From the NCBI RefSeq assembly GCF_018119395.1, contig NZ_JAGPWD010000025.1, positions 1 through 64,000 on the forward strand: a DNA stretch of 64,000 bases. The letters run 5' to 3'. This stretch comes from Massilia sp. ZL223. Its GTDB lineage: Bacteria; Pseudomonadota; Gammaproteobacteria; Burkholderiales; Burkholderiaceae_D. Of this stretch, positions 56,815-64,000 are shown one piece after another. A program made the translations under genes and the position numbers. Below the pieces are notes generated by a model. It was not told the origin of the DNA. It worked only from the letters and a program-made list of their open reading frames with translations, and made no database searches. Each line of letters begins with the position of its first letter. The first letter of the stretch is position 1.

Positions 56815-58266
56815 TCATCCTCCTTGATTGTTCTCGGCCGGAGCCACCCGCACCGTGAGGCCATCGCGCCGCAGCACCCTCACCATTTGCCCCGGCTTCA
56901 GGGGCAGGGGACTGACGGCTTTCCATAGTTCGCCTTCGAGACGGACCCAGCCTTCGCAGGCGCCCGGCTGTTCCATGCTTTCGATCCGGGTCAGCGAGCC
57001 GGGCAGGCCGGCCGTGGCGCTGGTGACGGGGCGGCGGCGCGTCGCCAGCGCGATCCGCGCGATCCCGGCCAGCAGCAGGGCGCTCAGCACGCCCAGGGTC
57101 ACGATCAGCACGGGCGGGATGCCGAAGCCCGGCAAGGCGGTGTCGATCAGCATCAGTGCGCCGGCCACGAAGGCGACGATGCCGCCGAGCCCGAGCACCC
57201 CGAAGCTGGGCAGGAAGGCTTCGGCGATCATGAACATCAGTCCGAGCATGATCAGGGCCAGGCCAACATAGTTCACCGGCAGCAGCTGCAAGGCATACAG
57301 GCCCAGCAGCAGGGAAATCGCGCCGATCACCCCAGGCGCCACAAAGCCCGGGTTCATGAATTCGAACACCAGCCCGTAGATGCCGATCGTCATCAGCAAC
57401 AGCGCAACACTCGGGTTCGCGATGGCCGCCAGGAAGCGGTTGCGCCAGTCCGATTCGATGGGCACCACGGCGGCATTCTTCGTGTGCAGGCGTTGCGCAT
57501 GGCCGTGTACCGTCACGCTGTGCTCGTCGAGCTGGGCCAGCAGGGAGTCCAGGTCTTCCGCGACAAACTCGATCACATGCTGCTCGAGTGCATCGTGGGC
57601 GCTGAGGCTGACCGCTTCGCGCACCGCCAGCTCGGCCCAATCGGCATTGCGCCCGCGCATCTGGGCAAGCCCGCGCAGGTAGGCCGCCGCGTCGTTGACC
57701 TGCTTGCGCGCCATTGGCGTGTCCGGCCCCTTGCGCTCTGGCTCGGCGCCGCGGCTCTTGTCGGCGGCGGGCGCGGGAAGCGGGGAAGGCTCGCGTCCGG
57801 GCGTGGGCTGCTGCGGCCCGATGCCGACCTCGACAGGCGTGGCCGCGCCGATATTCGTGCCGGGAGCCATGGCCGCCACATGGCTGGCGTACAGGATATA
57901 GGTGCCGGCGCTGGCCGCCCGGGCGCCACTCGGGGCGACATACACCGCCACCGGTATCGGCGAGGTCAGGATCGCCTTGATCACAGTGCGCATCGAGGTA
58001 TCCAGTCCGCCCGGCGTATCCATCTGCAGGATGACCAGCTGAAAATGCTCGCTCGCCGAGTAAGCGATGCCGCGTGCGATGTAGTCGGCCGTTGCAGGCC
58101 CGATCGCGCCGTCGATCGTCAGCAGGCCGACGCGCTTTGCAGCCGATGCGGCCGATGTGGTCGATGACACCGGCGAGAGCGGCGGCGCCGAAGCGGACGC
58201 GTGCGCCCAGGCGGCGAACGCCATCAGGGCCGCCACCAGCAGGCACCACCATTTTCGCCGGCACAT
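56815..58266 (-). CDS. NfeD-type membrane-bound ClpP-class serine protease
   Basis: This 483-residue protein has a signal peptide or N-terminal helix ([18 protein letters not shown]), then a ClpP-like protease domain ([41 protein letters not shown] with likely nucleophile Ser119). A proline-rich insert follows, then several membrane helices ([22 protein letters not shown]) and a C-terminal NfeD OB-fold domain (GCEG-like [15 protein letters not shown]). It probably cleaves the hydrophobic end of the co-encoded slipin. I start at ATG 58266 behind GGAGAAG; GTG 58281 is possible. Confidence 0.88.
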   Translation of the reverse strand: MCRRKWWCLLVAALMAFAAWAHASASAPPLSPVSSTTSAASAAKRVGLLTIDGAIGPATADYIARGIAYSASEHFQLVILQMDTPGGLDTSMRTVIKAILTSPIPVAVYVAPSGARAASAGTYILYASHVAAMAPGTNIGAATPVEVGIGPQQPTPGREPSPLPAPAADKSRGAEPERKGPDTPMARKQVNDAAAYLRGLAQMRGRNADWAELAVREAVSLSAHDALEQHVIEFVAEDLDSLLAQLDEHSVTVHGHAQRLHTKNAAVVPIESDWRNRFLAAIANPSVALLLMTIGIYGLVFEFMNPGFVAPGVIGAISLLLGLYALQLLPVNYVGLALIMLGLMFMIAEAFLPSFGVLGLGGIVAFVAGALMLIDTALPGFGIPPVLIVTLGVLSALLLAGIARIALATRRRPVTSATAGLPGSLTRIESMEQPGACEGWVRLEGELWKAVSPLPLKPGQMVRVLRRDGLTVRVAPAENNQGG

Positions 58267-58530
58267 CGTCTTCTCCAACACATGCGCATCGAGAACGCGT
58301 CATGGCTTTGACCGCTCAGCGCCGCCATCGGTTTCACAGGCCTGGTGCAAGCGCTAGCGACCGCTACCGAACGAATAAGTTCAGTCTACACCGCCTCCAG
58401 ACCGCCCGGCGCATTTGTGCGAGGTCAGCCCTCGGGCCTGCCGAACAGCCTAGAGTTGGATATTGAAGCTGGCGGCATCCCTTCAAAATCTCGTTCCGCT
58501 GGTCACTTACTTGTAGCAATGGAGAGGATC

Positions 58531-60555
58531 ATGAATCAGCAAGCAAGAACCCGTGCAGGCAGCGGGAGGTGGGCGCTGGCGGCAGCGCTGACGTCTCTGG
58601 CGATCGCGGTCAGCAGCATGGCCAGCGGCGTCGGACAGAGCGCGGATCCGGTGCGGCCCGGCCCGGACGAGGTACGCGCTTCGGGTGCGGTTGGCGCCGG
58701 GAGTCCGGACCATCGGGCGCACGGATCTCCGGTCTACAGCGTGATCAACCTGCCGGTCGAGAAAGATGCCAATTCCTTCCTCAACGAGAAAGGCCAGGTC
58801 GCATTTTCCTCGTATCTGTTCAACGACGCAGGCTTTTTCGACGGTGAGCGCGCCTACGCTCTCGGTTCGCTGGGCGGCGGCTACGCCACCGTGAGCGGCC
58901 TGAACAACCTCGGCGTGGTGATCGGTCATACCAATGACGCCAGCGAGCCGTTCCCGCGCTACGGGCCCTACATCTGGACGGCCGCACGCGGAATGCGCGC
59001 GCTGCCTGGGCCGGGAGGAAGCTATGCGCTCGCGATCAACGACAGGAACCAGATCGTGGGCGACATCCCGGCCCCAGGCATTACCGCCAGGGCAGCGCGC
59101 TGGGACCCGAACGGTCGCATCCGCACGCTCGGTCCGCTCCCGCTCTCGTGGTCTGAAGCACGGGACATCAACGACCTCGGGATCGCTGTCGGCTTCGCCG
59201 ACGTCGCCGGTGGAGATCTTCACCCCATGCTCTGGGACGCGACCGGCCGGCAGATCGACCTGGGAAGCTTGGGCGGCAGCGTCGGCATCACCTATTTCGT
59301 GAACAAATGGGGAGCGGCAGCCGGGATCGGCGATACCCCCGGTGACGCGCATGTAGCGGCTTTCTACTGGAGTCCACGCAGCGGCAAGGTGCCGACCGGC
59401 GCGCAGGACACCGGCTTTCGCCTGGTGACAGCGCTGAACGACCGCGGGGAAATTTCGGGTAATACCTTGCTGCCCTCACGCTACGCGGCCTATTTCTGGA
59501 CGCGGTCCCGCGGGATGACGCTGCTGCCAGGCCTCGGCCCAGGCGATACCGACGTGCTCGACCTGAACAACCGCGGCGAAATGGTCGGCCAGATCCTGCA
59601 GAGCGGCGGCAACCGGGCGGTGCGCTGGCAGGGGCTGCGCACGCCGGTTGATCTGACCAGCCGGGTCCACCGGGCGCCTGCCGGCCTGGTTATTTCCACG
59701 GCGAGCGCGATCAATGATGCCGGTGTCATCGCCGCCCACTCGAACGCAGGCATGATCTTGTTACGCCCTGGAACACGTGGAACGGATGCGCCCGTGCTCG
59801 GCCCCATCGCCGGGCTGGCCGACACCGTCGTGGTCGGCGACGAAGCGCGCCTTTCGCTCAGCTTTGTCGACAACTCGGCTACACAGACACACAAGGCAAA
59901 GGCGACGTGGACCGATGGCTGCGATACATCGTATCCCACCGTGCGCGAAGCACGCGGCGTAGGGTCGGTGGATTTCCAGCACCGTTTCTGTGCACCCGGC
60001 CTCTTTACTGTAACTGTGCAAGTTACGGATTCTGGCGGCCGCTCGACTGTGACGCGCCACCCTGTCTGGGTGCTCGAGCCGGAAATGGCCACGCTGCGCG
60101 GCCAGGGGACGGTGGCAGCGACCGCGAGCGGGGCAGGGGCCAAGGCGGGACCGCTGCGGTTCGCGCTCTGGGCGCCACTCTCGAATCAGGCGGCGGCAAT
60201 GGCAGGCGGGCGCACTCGTGCAGGCGCTGGATTCGTCAGCCTGTCCGGGCCTTTCGAGTTTCGCGCGCAGGAAATCAAGGAGGCGAGCCGCAGTGGAGAA
60301 CTGGTGCGCCTGGAGGGGACGGGCCGCTACAACGGGCTGCCGGGGTATCGCTTCGTGCTTGAGGCAGTCGATGGCGGGGAGGGGAAACGTGCCAGCAAAG
60401 ATGCGCTCCGCGTGCGAATTTCACACAAGGACGCAGAGGGCAAGGAGGTCGTCGACTATGACAATGGCGGTGCAGGAGGCATGAGGGTGTCGATGGTGGC
60501 GGTAGCGCGAAATCGTAGTGCGCTCGTGGAAGGAGGTCTGCACCTGCATGAGTGA
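58531..60555 (+). CDS. secreted HAF-repeat protein with PKD-like domain
   Basis: This 674-residue exported protein has a signal peptide (WALAAALTSLAIAVSSMASG), then at least six HAF-type beta repeats with the motif IND/LNN-x-G-x-x-x-G: GLNNLGVVIGH, AINDRNQIVGD, DINDLGIAVGF, LNDRGEISGN, LNNRGEMVGQ and INDAGVIAAH. A PKD-like domain follows at about 430-530 (CAPGLFTVTVQVTDSGGRSTVT), then a C-terminal beta region. HAF proteins are extracellular or surface proteins of unknown function. Two Cys (DGCDTSY, HRFCAPG) may form a disulphide. GAGAGG precedes ATG 58531. Confidence 0.78.
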   Translation: MNQQARTRAGSGRWALAAALTSLAIAVSSMASGVGQSADPVRPGPDEVRASGAVGAGSPDHRAHGSPVYSVINLPVEKDANSFLNEKGQVAFSSYLFNDAGFFDGERAYALGSLGGGYATVSGLNNLGVVIGHTNDASEPFPRYGPYIWTAARGMRALPGPGGSYALAINDRNQIVGDIPAPGITARAARWDPNGRIRTLGPLPLSWSEARDINDLGIAVGFADVAGGDLHPMLWDATGRQIDLGSLGGSVGITYFVNKWGAAAGIGDTPGDAHVAAFYWSPRSGKVPTGAQDTGFRLVTALNDRGEISGNTLLPSRYAAYFWTRSRGMTLLPGLGPGDTDVLDLNNRGEMVGQILQSGGNRAVRWQGLRTPVDLTSRVHRAPAGLVISTASAINDAGVIAAHSNAGMILLRPGTRGTDAPVLGPIAGLADTVVVGDEARLSLSFVDNSATQTHKAKATWTDGCDTSYPTVREARGVGSVDFQHRFCAPGLFTVTVQVTDSGGRSTVTRHPVWVLEPEMATLRGQGTVAATASGAGAKAGPLRFALWAPLSNQAAAMAGGRTRAGAGFVSLSGPFEFRAQEIKEASRSGELVRLEGTGRYNGLPGYRFVLEAVDGGEGKRASKDALRVRISHKDAEGKEVVDYDNGGAGGMRVSMVAVARNRSALVEGGLHLHE

Positions 60556-60836
60556 ACGACAATCGGATGGATGGCGAGCGCGGGTCGTCGCTCGCTCGCG
60601 CTTGCACAAGGCCTTGCATGCACCAGGCCAAAGACTGCACGAAGTTTCTTATAGTGCTGATACGCTGAATGCGCATCCGTGCCAAATCGTAGCGCTAGCA
60701 GCCCTGGATTCCGATTTCCCTCACTCGACATTAGCAAATATATTGTCGAGTATACGCCGTTAACCACGGGAGCGATTGTTTTTCAAGCATCCAGCCTGTA
60801 CATTGCGGTCCGATCAAGTCGAGCAGGGTTTCAGCG

Positions 60837-61697
60837 ATGCGTGTACAAACTATTTCTTCCGGCGCGGAGGCACATTCGAACGAGGACTTCGTGGCAGTCC
60901 ACGAGGCCGATGGGATGATCGATTTGATCGTGATCGACGGCGGCACCTCGGTCGCCGACCGTCACTTCATCGATCCTGAACGCGGCGACGTCGTCTGGTT
61001 TGCGGAGGGGTTTGCCGCCGAACTCTCGAAGTGCCTCGGCGACGGACTGTCGCAGCAAGCGTGCGCACAGCGCGCCGCCTCGGCCTTGTACGAAGAATTC
61101 ACCGCACGAACCGCAGGCAAGGACGTGCCTTTGCACGCATGGCCGATCGGTGCGATGACCTGGGCGCGGGTCCACGCAGCCAGTGGCGGCCGCCGGCTTC
61201 AGTTGTACAGCCTGGGCGACTGCAAGACGCTGCTGCATGCGCCGGATGCACCCACCGTCGATCTGGATCCCTTCGTCAATCCGCAGGAGGCCGTGCTGCA
61301 GGCTGAAATCGCCCGTTTGATCGACCAGGGCGTCACCGACGCGGGCGAACGGCGCGCCCTGATGCAGCCGATGCTGCGCGCCAGGCGTGAGGCCCAGAAC
61401 ACCGCGCCGGCGCCCTCGATCCTGTGCCTGAAACCTTCCGGTCCATTCGCGGCGCGCACTCTCGAAGCCGAACTGCCGCACGGATCAGCGTTGCTGATGA
61501 TGACGGACGGCTTCTACCGGCTGGTCGAACCCTATGGACTGTACACGCACGGCGAGCTGGCCACGCGCTGCCGGCGGATGGGACTCGCCGTCATGCTGGA
61601 CGAACTGCGTTCGCATGAAGACAGGACCTTCGGTACGGCGGCAATGGCGGTGAAGCGCGCCGACGATGCGTCGGCGGTCTTGTACGAAACAGACTGA
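60837..61697 (+). CDS. PP2C-like serine/threonine phosphatase
   Basis: This 286-residue cytoplasmic protein has PP2C metal motifs: SNEDFVAV, VIDGGTSVAD (DGG), LYSLGDCKTLL, MMTDGFYRLVEPYG and a C-terminal ADDASAVLY. The spacing is compact and the middle is atypical, so it belongs to a divergent bacterial branch. It would dephosphorylate Ser/Thr or a small regulator; no Ser/Thr kinase gene is near. A weak CAGGG lies upstream of the ATG. Preceded by a 281-base spacer without visible genes. Confidence 0.75.
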   Translation: MRVQTISSGAEAHSNEDFVAVHEADGMIDLIVIDGGTSVADRHFIDPERGDVVWFAEGFAAELSKCLGDGLSQQACAQRAASALYEEFTARTAGKDVPLHAWPIGAMTWARVHAASGGRRLQLYSLGDCKTLLHAPDAPTVDLDPFVNPQEAVLQAEIARLIDQGVTDAGERRALMQPMLRARREAQNTAPAPSILCLKPSGPFAARTLEAELPHGSALLMMTDGFYRLVEPYGLYTHGELATRCRRMGLAVMLDELRSHEDRTFGTAAMAVKRADDASAVLYETD

Positions 61698-61995
61698 GTC
61701 CGGTGGAGAAGAGACAAACAGAAACCGCAGCGAGGCGCCGATCATCAGGCCGGGAAGCGCTCGCATACGGAGCCTTGCGTTTCTCGAGGCTAGAGATGGC
61801 GGCAACAGGCCGAGTAGGCGGCTTCCTACAGACCAGGAAGCCGCGCAATGCACCGGTTCCTGGATTGACCTTTGCCGGCCTGCCTGTCCCGATGACCACC
61901 AATAGATAGCGCATTTAACATAATATAGATTATGCGTACTTCGACTTATTCCAGTTTAGCAGCGCCCGCTCTTACGTTTAGCGGCTGTTGCCCCT
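61698..61995. other. 298-base intergenic region with two inverted repeats
   Basis: No gene is visible. GCGGCTTCCT/AGGAAGCCGC (61818-61827, 61835-61844) makes a perfect 10-base stem with a 7-base loop, a terminator-like hairpin without T run. Further on, CATAAT-ATAG-ATTATG (61919-61934) is an AT-rich palindrome, a possible operator or promoter of the kinase gene. Confidence 0.5.
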
Positions 61996-62937
61996 ATGAT
62001 TCGGACCATGATTACCTGTTTCGATATCGGTGGCAGCGCCATCAAATGCGCCGTCGCAACGGCTGACGGTCGGATCGGCGACCTGCAGCGGGTTCCGACG
62101 CCCACCCAGGACTTTGCCGCCTTCACCGCCGCCTTGCAAGCCTTGATCGCCGCCGGCGGCTCGTCGCGCGGCGTCGCCATCTCGATCGCCGGCGTGATCG
62201 ATCCGGTCGATGGCCGCATCAAATGCGCGAACATTCCCTGCATCGACGGCCGTACGCTGGCCGCCGACCTGTCCGCAGCCCTCGGCCTGCCGGTCTGGAT
62301 CATCAACGACGCCGACAGCTTCGCCCTGGCCGAAGCCCAGGCCGGCGCCGGACGCGGCCACGCCAACGTGTTCGGCCTGATCCTGGGCACCGGCGTCGGC
62401 GGCGGCCTGGTCATCGGCGGCCGTTTGATCGGCGGCCCTGGCGGCTTCGCCGGCGAATGGGGTCATGGCCCTGTCGTCGCGCCATTCACGGTGCAGATCG
62501 CCGGCAAGCCACCGCAAACGATTCCGCGCTTCCAGTGCGGCTGCGGCCAGGCGGGCTGCCTGGACACGGTCGGCGGCGCGCGCGGCCTGGAGCGGCTGCA
62601 CCACACCCTGCACCAACAGGCGCTGGACAGCCGCCAGATCATCGACGCCTGGCAGGCCGGCGACGCCGCCGCCGAGCGCACCATCGCCTGTTTCATCGAT
62701 CTGCTCAGCGGGCCGCTGGCCATGCTGGTCAATACCCTCGGCGCGTCCATCCTGCCGGTCGGCGGCGGCCTGGCCAACAGCGCGCCGCTGATCGCCGGGC
62801 TCGACCAGGCGGTGCGCGCCGCCATCCTGCGCAAGACCGCCACCCCGATCATCGTGCCCGGCCAGTCCGGCACGGAACCGGGACTGATCGGCGCGGCCTG
62901 GCTGGGCCTGGAAAAACTGGGGGACAAACATGCCTGA
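61996..62937 (+). CDS. ROK-family sugar kinase
   Basis: ROK kinases phosphorylate hexoses such as glucose, N-acetylglucosamine or N-acetylmannosamine in the cytoplasm. The 313-residue protein has the phosphate motif FDIGGSAIKCAV, the sugar-binding INDADSFALAEA, the GTGVGGGLVI loop and the zinc motif CGCGQAGCLD. The final Glu of the usual CxE signature is Asp here. ATG 61996 or 62008 could start it; neither has a clear site. It overlaps cutC by 8 bases, implying a common role. Confidence 0.88.
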   Translation: MIRTMITCFDIGGSAIKCAVATADGRIGDLQRVPTPTQDFAAFTAALQALIAAGGSSRGVAISIAGVIDPVDGRIKCANIPCIDGRTLAADLSAALGLPVWIINDADSFALAEAQAGAGRGHANVFGLILGTGVGGGLVIGGRLIGGPGGFAGEWGHGPVVAPFTVQIAGKPPQTIPRFQCGCGQAGCLDTVGGARGLERLHHTLHQQALDSRQIIDAWQAGDAAAERTIACFIDLLSGPLAMLVNTLGASILPVGGGLANSAPLIAGLDQAVRAAILRKTATPIIVPGQSGTEPGLIGAAWLGLEKLGDKHA

Positions 62938-63661
62938 CACGATCACCCTCGAAGTCTGCGTCGACACCTTCGGTGGCCTGGCCGCTGCGATCGCCGGTGG
63001 CGCCGACCGCATCGAGTTATGCGGCGCGCTGGATGTCGGCGGCCTGACGCCAAGCTCCGGCCTGCTGCGCGTCGCCTCGAGCAGCCCCGTGCCGGTGGTC
63101 GCGATGATCCGCCCGCGCGGCGGCGACTTCTGCTTCGACGATGCGGAAACGGCGCTGATGCTGCACGAGATCGACGCCGTTGCCGCCGCCGGCCTCCAAG
63201 GCGTAGTCTTGGGCGCCTCGCTGCCCGACGGCCGCCTTGACCAGCGCACACTCGAGCGGCTGGTCCAGCGGGCTGCCGACCACGGACTGCGCTGCACGCT
63301 GCACCGCGCCATCGACCTGTGCCCGGACCTGGCGCAGGCCACCACCCTGGCCGTCAGCCTGGGCTTCGAGCGCATCCTGAGCTCGGGCGGGGCCACCAGC
63401 GCACTGGAAGGCCTGGCCGGACTGCGGCGCTGCTTCGACGCCGCCGACGGCCGCATCACGATCATGCCCGGCGCCGGCATCAGCGGGGACAACGTGCACC
63501 TGCTGCGCGCGCAGCTGCCGCTGACCGACGTGCACGCGTCCTGCTCGGAGCCCCTGCCGGCGCCGGCGCCGAAGGTCGCTGCCCTGGGTTTCGATTCCGG
63601 CAGCCGGCGCCGGACCAGCAGCGAAAAAGTCGCGGCGCTGAAAGCTAAACTACGCGCCTGA
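62930..63661 (+). CDS. cutC: CutC family protein
   Basis: CutC was named for a copper-tolerance phenotype in E. coli, but its biochemical role is uncertain. The 243-residue TIM-barrel protein has the family signatures AAIAGGADRIELCGALDVGGLTPS, VVAMIRPRGGDFCF and ERILSSGGATSALEGL. The C-terminus carries HASC. It begins inside the end of the ROK kinase gene (8-base overlap). Confidence 0.92.
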   Translation: MPDTITLEVCVDTFGGLAAAIAGGADRIELCGALDVGGLTPSSGLLRVASSSPVPVVAMIRPRGGDFCFDDAETALMLHEIDAVAAAGLQGVVLGASLPDGRLDQRTLERLVQRAADHGLRCTLHRAIDLCPDLAQATTLAVSLGFERILSSGGATSALEGLAGLRRCFDAADGRITIMPGAGISGDNVHLLRAQLPLTDVHASCSEPLPAPAPKVAALGFDSGSRRRTSSEKVAALKAKLRA

Positions 63662-63716
63662 CAAGGCCTCGCCCTTGAAATCCGCAGCAGCGTGTGTGAC
63701 ACTCGCCGGATTGCGG

Positions 63717-63730
63717 TGAAACCGGTTTCA
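63717..63730. promoter_or_regulatory. perfect 14-bp palindrome, LacI-type operator candidate
   Basis: TGAAACCGGTTTCA is a perfect palindrome with the central CG typical of LacI/GalR-family operators. It lies 38 bases before the TTG start of the ABC permease gene and 56 bases past the cutC stop. Confidence 0.6.
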
Positions 63731-63767
63731 CATCGTGTTGGAACCACTGTTAGTTGGAGCATCCTGT

Positions 63768-64000
63768 TTGACGTTCGATCCGACCACGCTTGAACCTTAT
63801 CTGGGCGACTTCGCGGCCGGTGCGCGCCTGAGCGCCCTCGCCTGCGCGCTGGCCCTGGCCGGCGGCCTGTCCCTGGGCATCGTGGCGGCCCTGATGCGCA
63901 CGGCGGCGTCGCCGCTGGCCAGGCGCATCGCCGATATCTACGTCGACGTGTTCCGCAACGTCCCTTTCATCGTGCAGCTGTTTTTCCTGTTCTACGGGCT
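63768..64000 (+). CDS. amino-acid ABC transporter permease (3' partial)
   Basis: The first 77 codons of a HisM/GlnP-type inner-membrane permease are present. After a short N-terminus (TFDPTTLEPYLGDFAAGARL) comes the first membrane helix (ACALALAGGLSLGIVAAL), then the family-typical YVDVFRNVPFIVQLFFLFYG at the window edge. The likely start is TTG 63768 with GGAG eight bases upstream; GTG 63735 is an in-frame alternative. The rest, and probably the ATPase and binding protein, lie outside. A LacI-type palindrome precedes it, which is unusual for amino-acid uptake genes. Confidence 0.8.
   Translation, partial: MTFDPTTLEPYLGDFAAGARLSALACALALAGGLSLGIVAALMRTAASPLARRIADIYVDVFRNVPFIVQLFFLFYG

Overview
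The window is about 64 kb of high-GC, densely packed bacterial chromosome. The gene families and layout (a DUF2863-type protein, a YbiT-type ABC-F protein, DUF5985 pairs, HDOD and HD-GYP signalling, queE-queD-tadA, nadA-nadC with nadB nearby) suggest a betaproteobacterium of the Burkholderiales, most likely an Oxalobacteraceae member close to Massilia. This is judged from sequence character only; no search was run. There are no rRNA or tRNA genes, no CRISPR array, and no complete insertion sequence or prophage that I can see.

Layout. 1-13817: one long same-strand signalling operon with mostly 4-base overlaps. It holds the end of a CheA-type kinase with receiver, CheB, two giant GGDEF/EAL proteins with terminal receivers, a small orphan domain protein, an HDOD protein, a soluble histidine kinase, a receiver/HD-GYP protein and a lone receiver. 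It looks like a chemosensory module feeding c-di-GMP turnover. 13853-19562: purine permease (-), DUF2863-like protein, and a large glycosyltransferase/FAD-enzyme fusion. 19649-19758: a REP-like inverted repeat. 19859-27752: KGG stress protein, MscS channel, NUDIX hydrolase, hybrid kinase, Phytanoyl-CoA-dioxygenase-like enzyme, small membrane proteins and a secreted nuclease. 27768-32284: a stress locus of YsnF/17M-type proteins with about 85-residue C-terminal repeats. 32358-37381: M16 peptidase, diguanylate cyclase and a kinase-like protein lacking its phospho-histidine.

37575-39140: queE, queD and tadA, all acting on the tRNA wobble base. 39330-42437: hydrolase, LD-carboxypeptidase and FAD oxidoreductase in overlapping order. 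42600-52532: ybiT followed by a NAD neighbourhood (nadA, nadC, a sirtuin, nadB, and a pnuC-like transporter preceded by a 9-codon mini-ORF). 53016-53984: a copper pair (DUF411 protein and four-helix copper-binding protein), the second apparently starting with ACG.

54021-55805 is the most unusual segment: a tyrosine recombinase directly behind a near-perfect LexA (SOS) box, followed by five degenerate repeats of about 70 bp. These share a 14-bp semi-palindromic core and run into the 3' end of a small convergent gene. 56042-63661 holds a slipin/NfeD pair, a secreted HAF-repeat/PKD-like protein, a PP2C-like phosphatase, an ROK sugar kinase and CutC. The window ends inside an amino-acid ABC permease gene that has a perfect LacI-type palindrome upstream.
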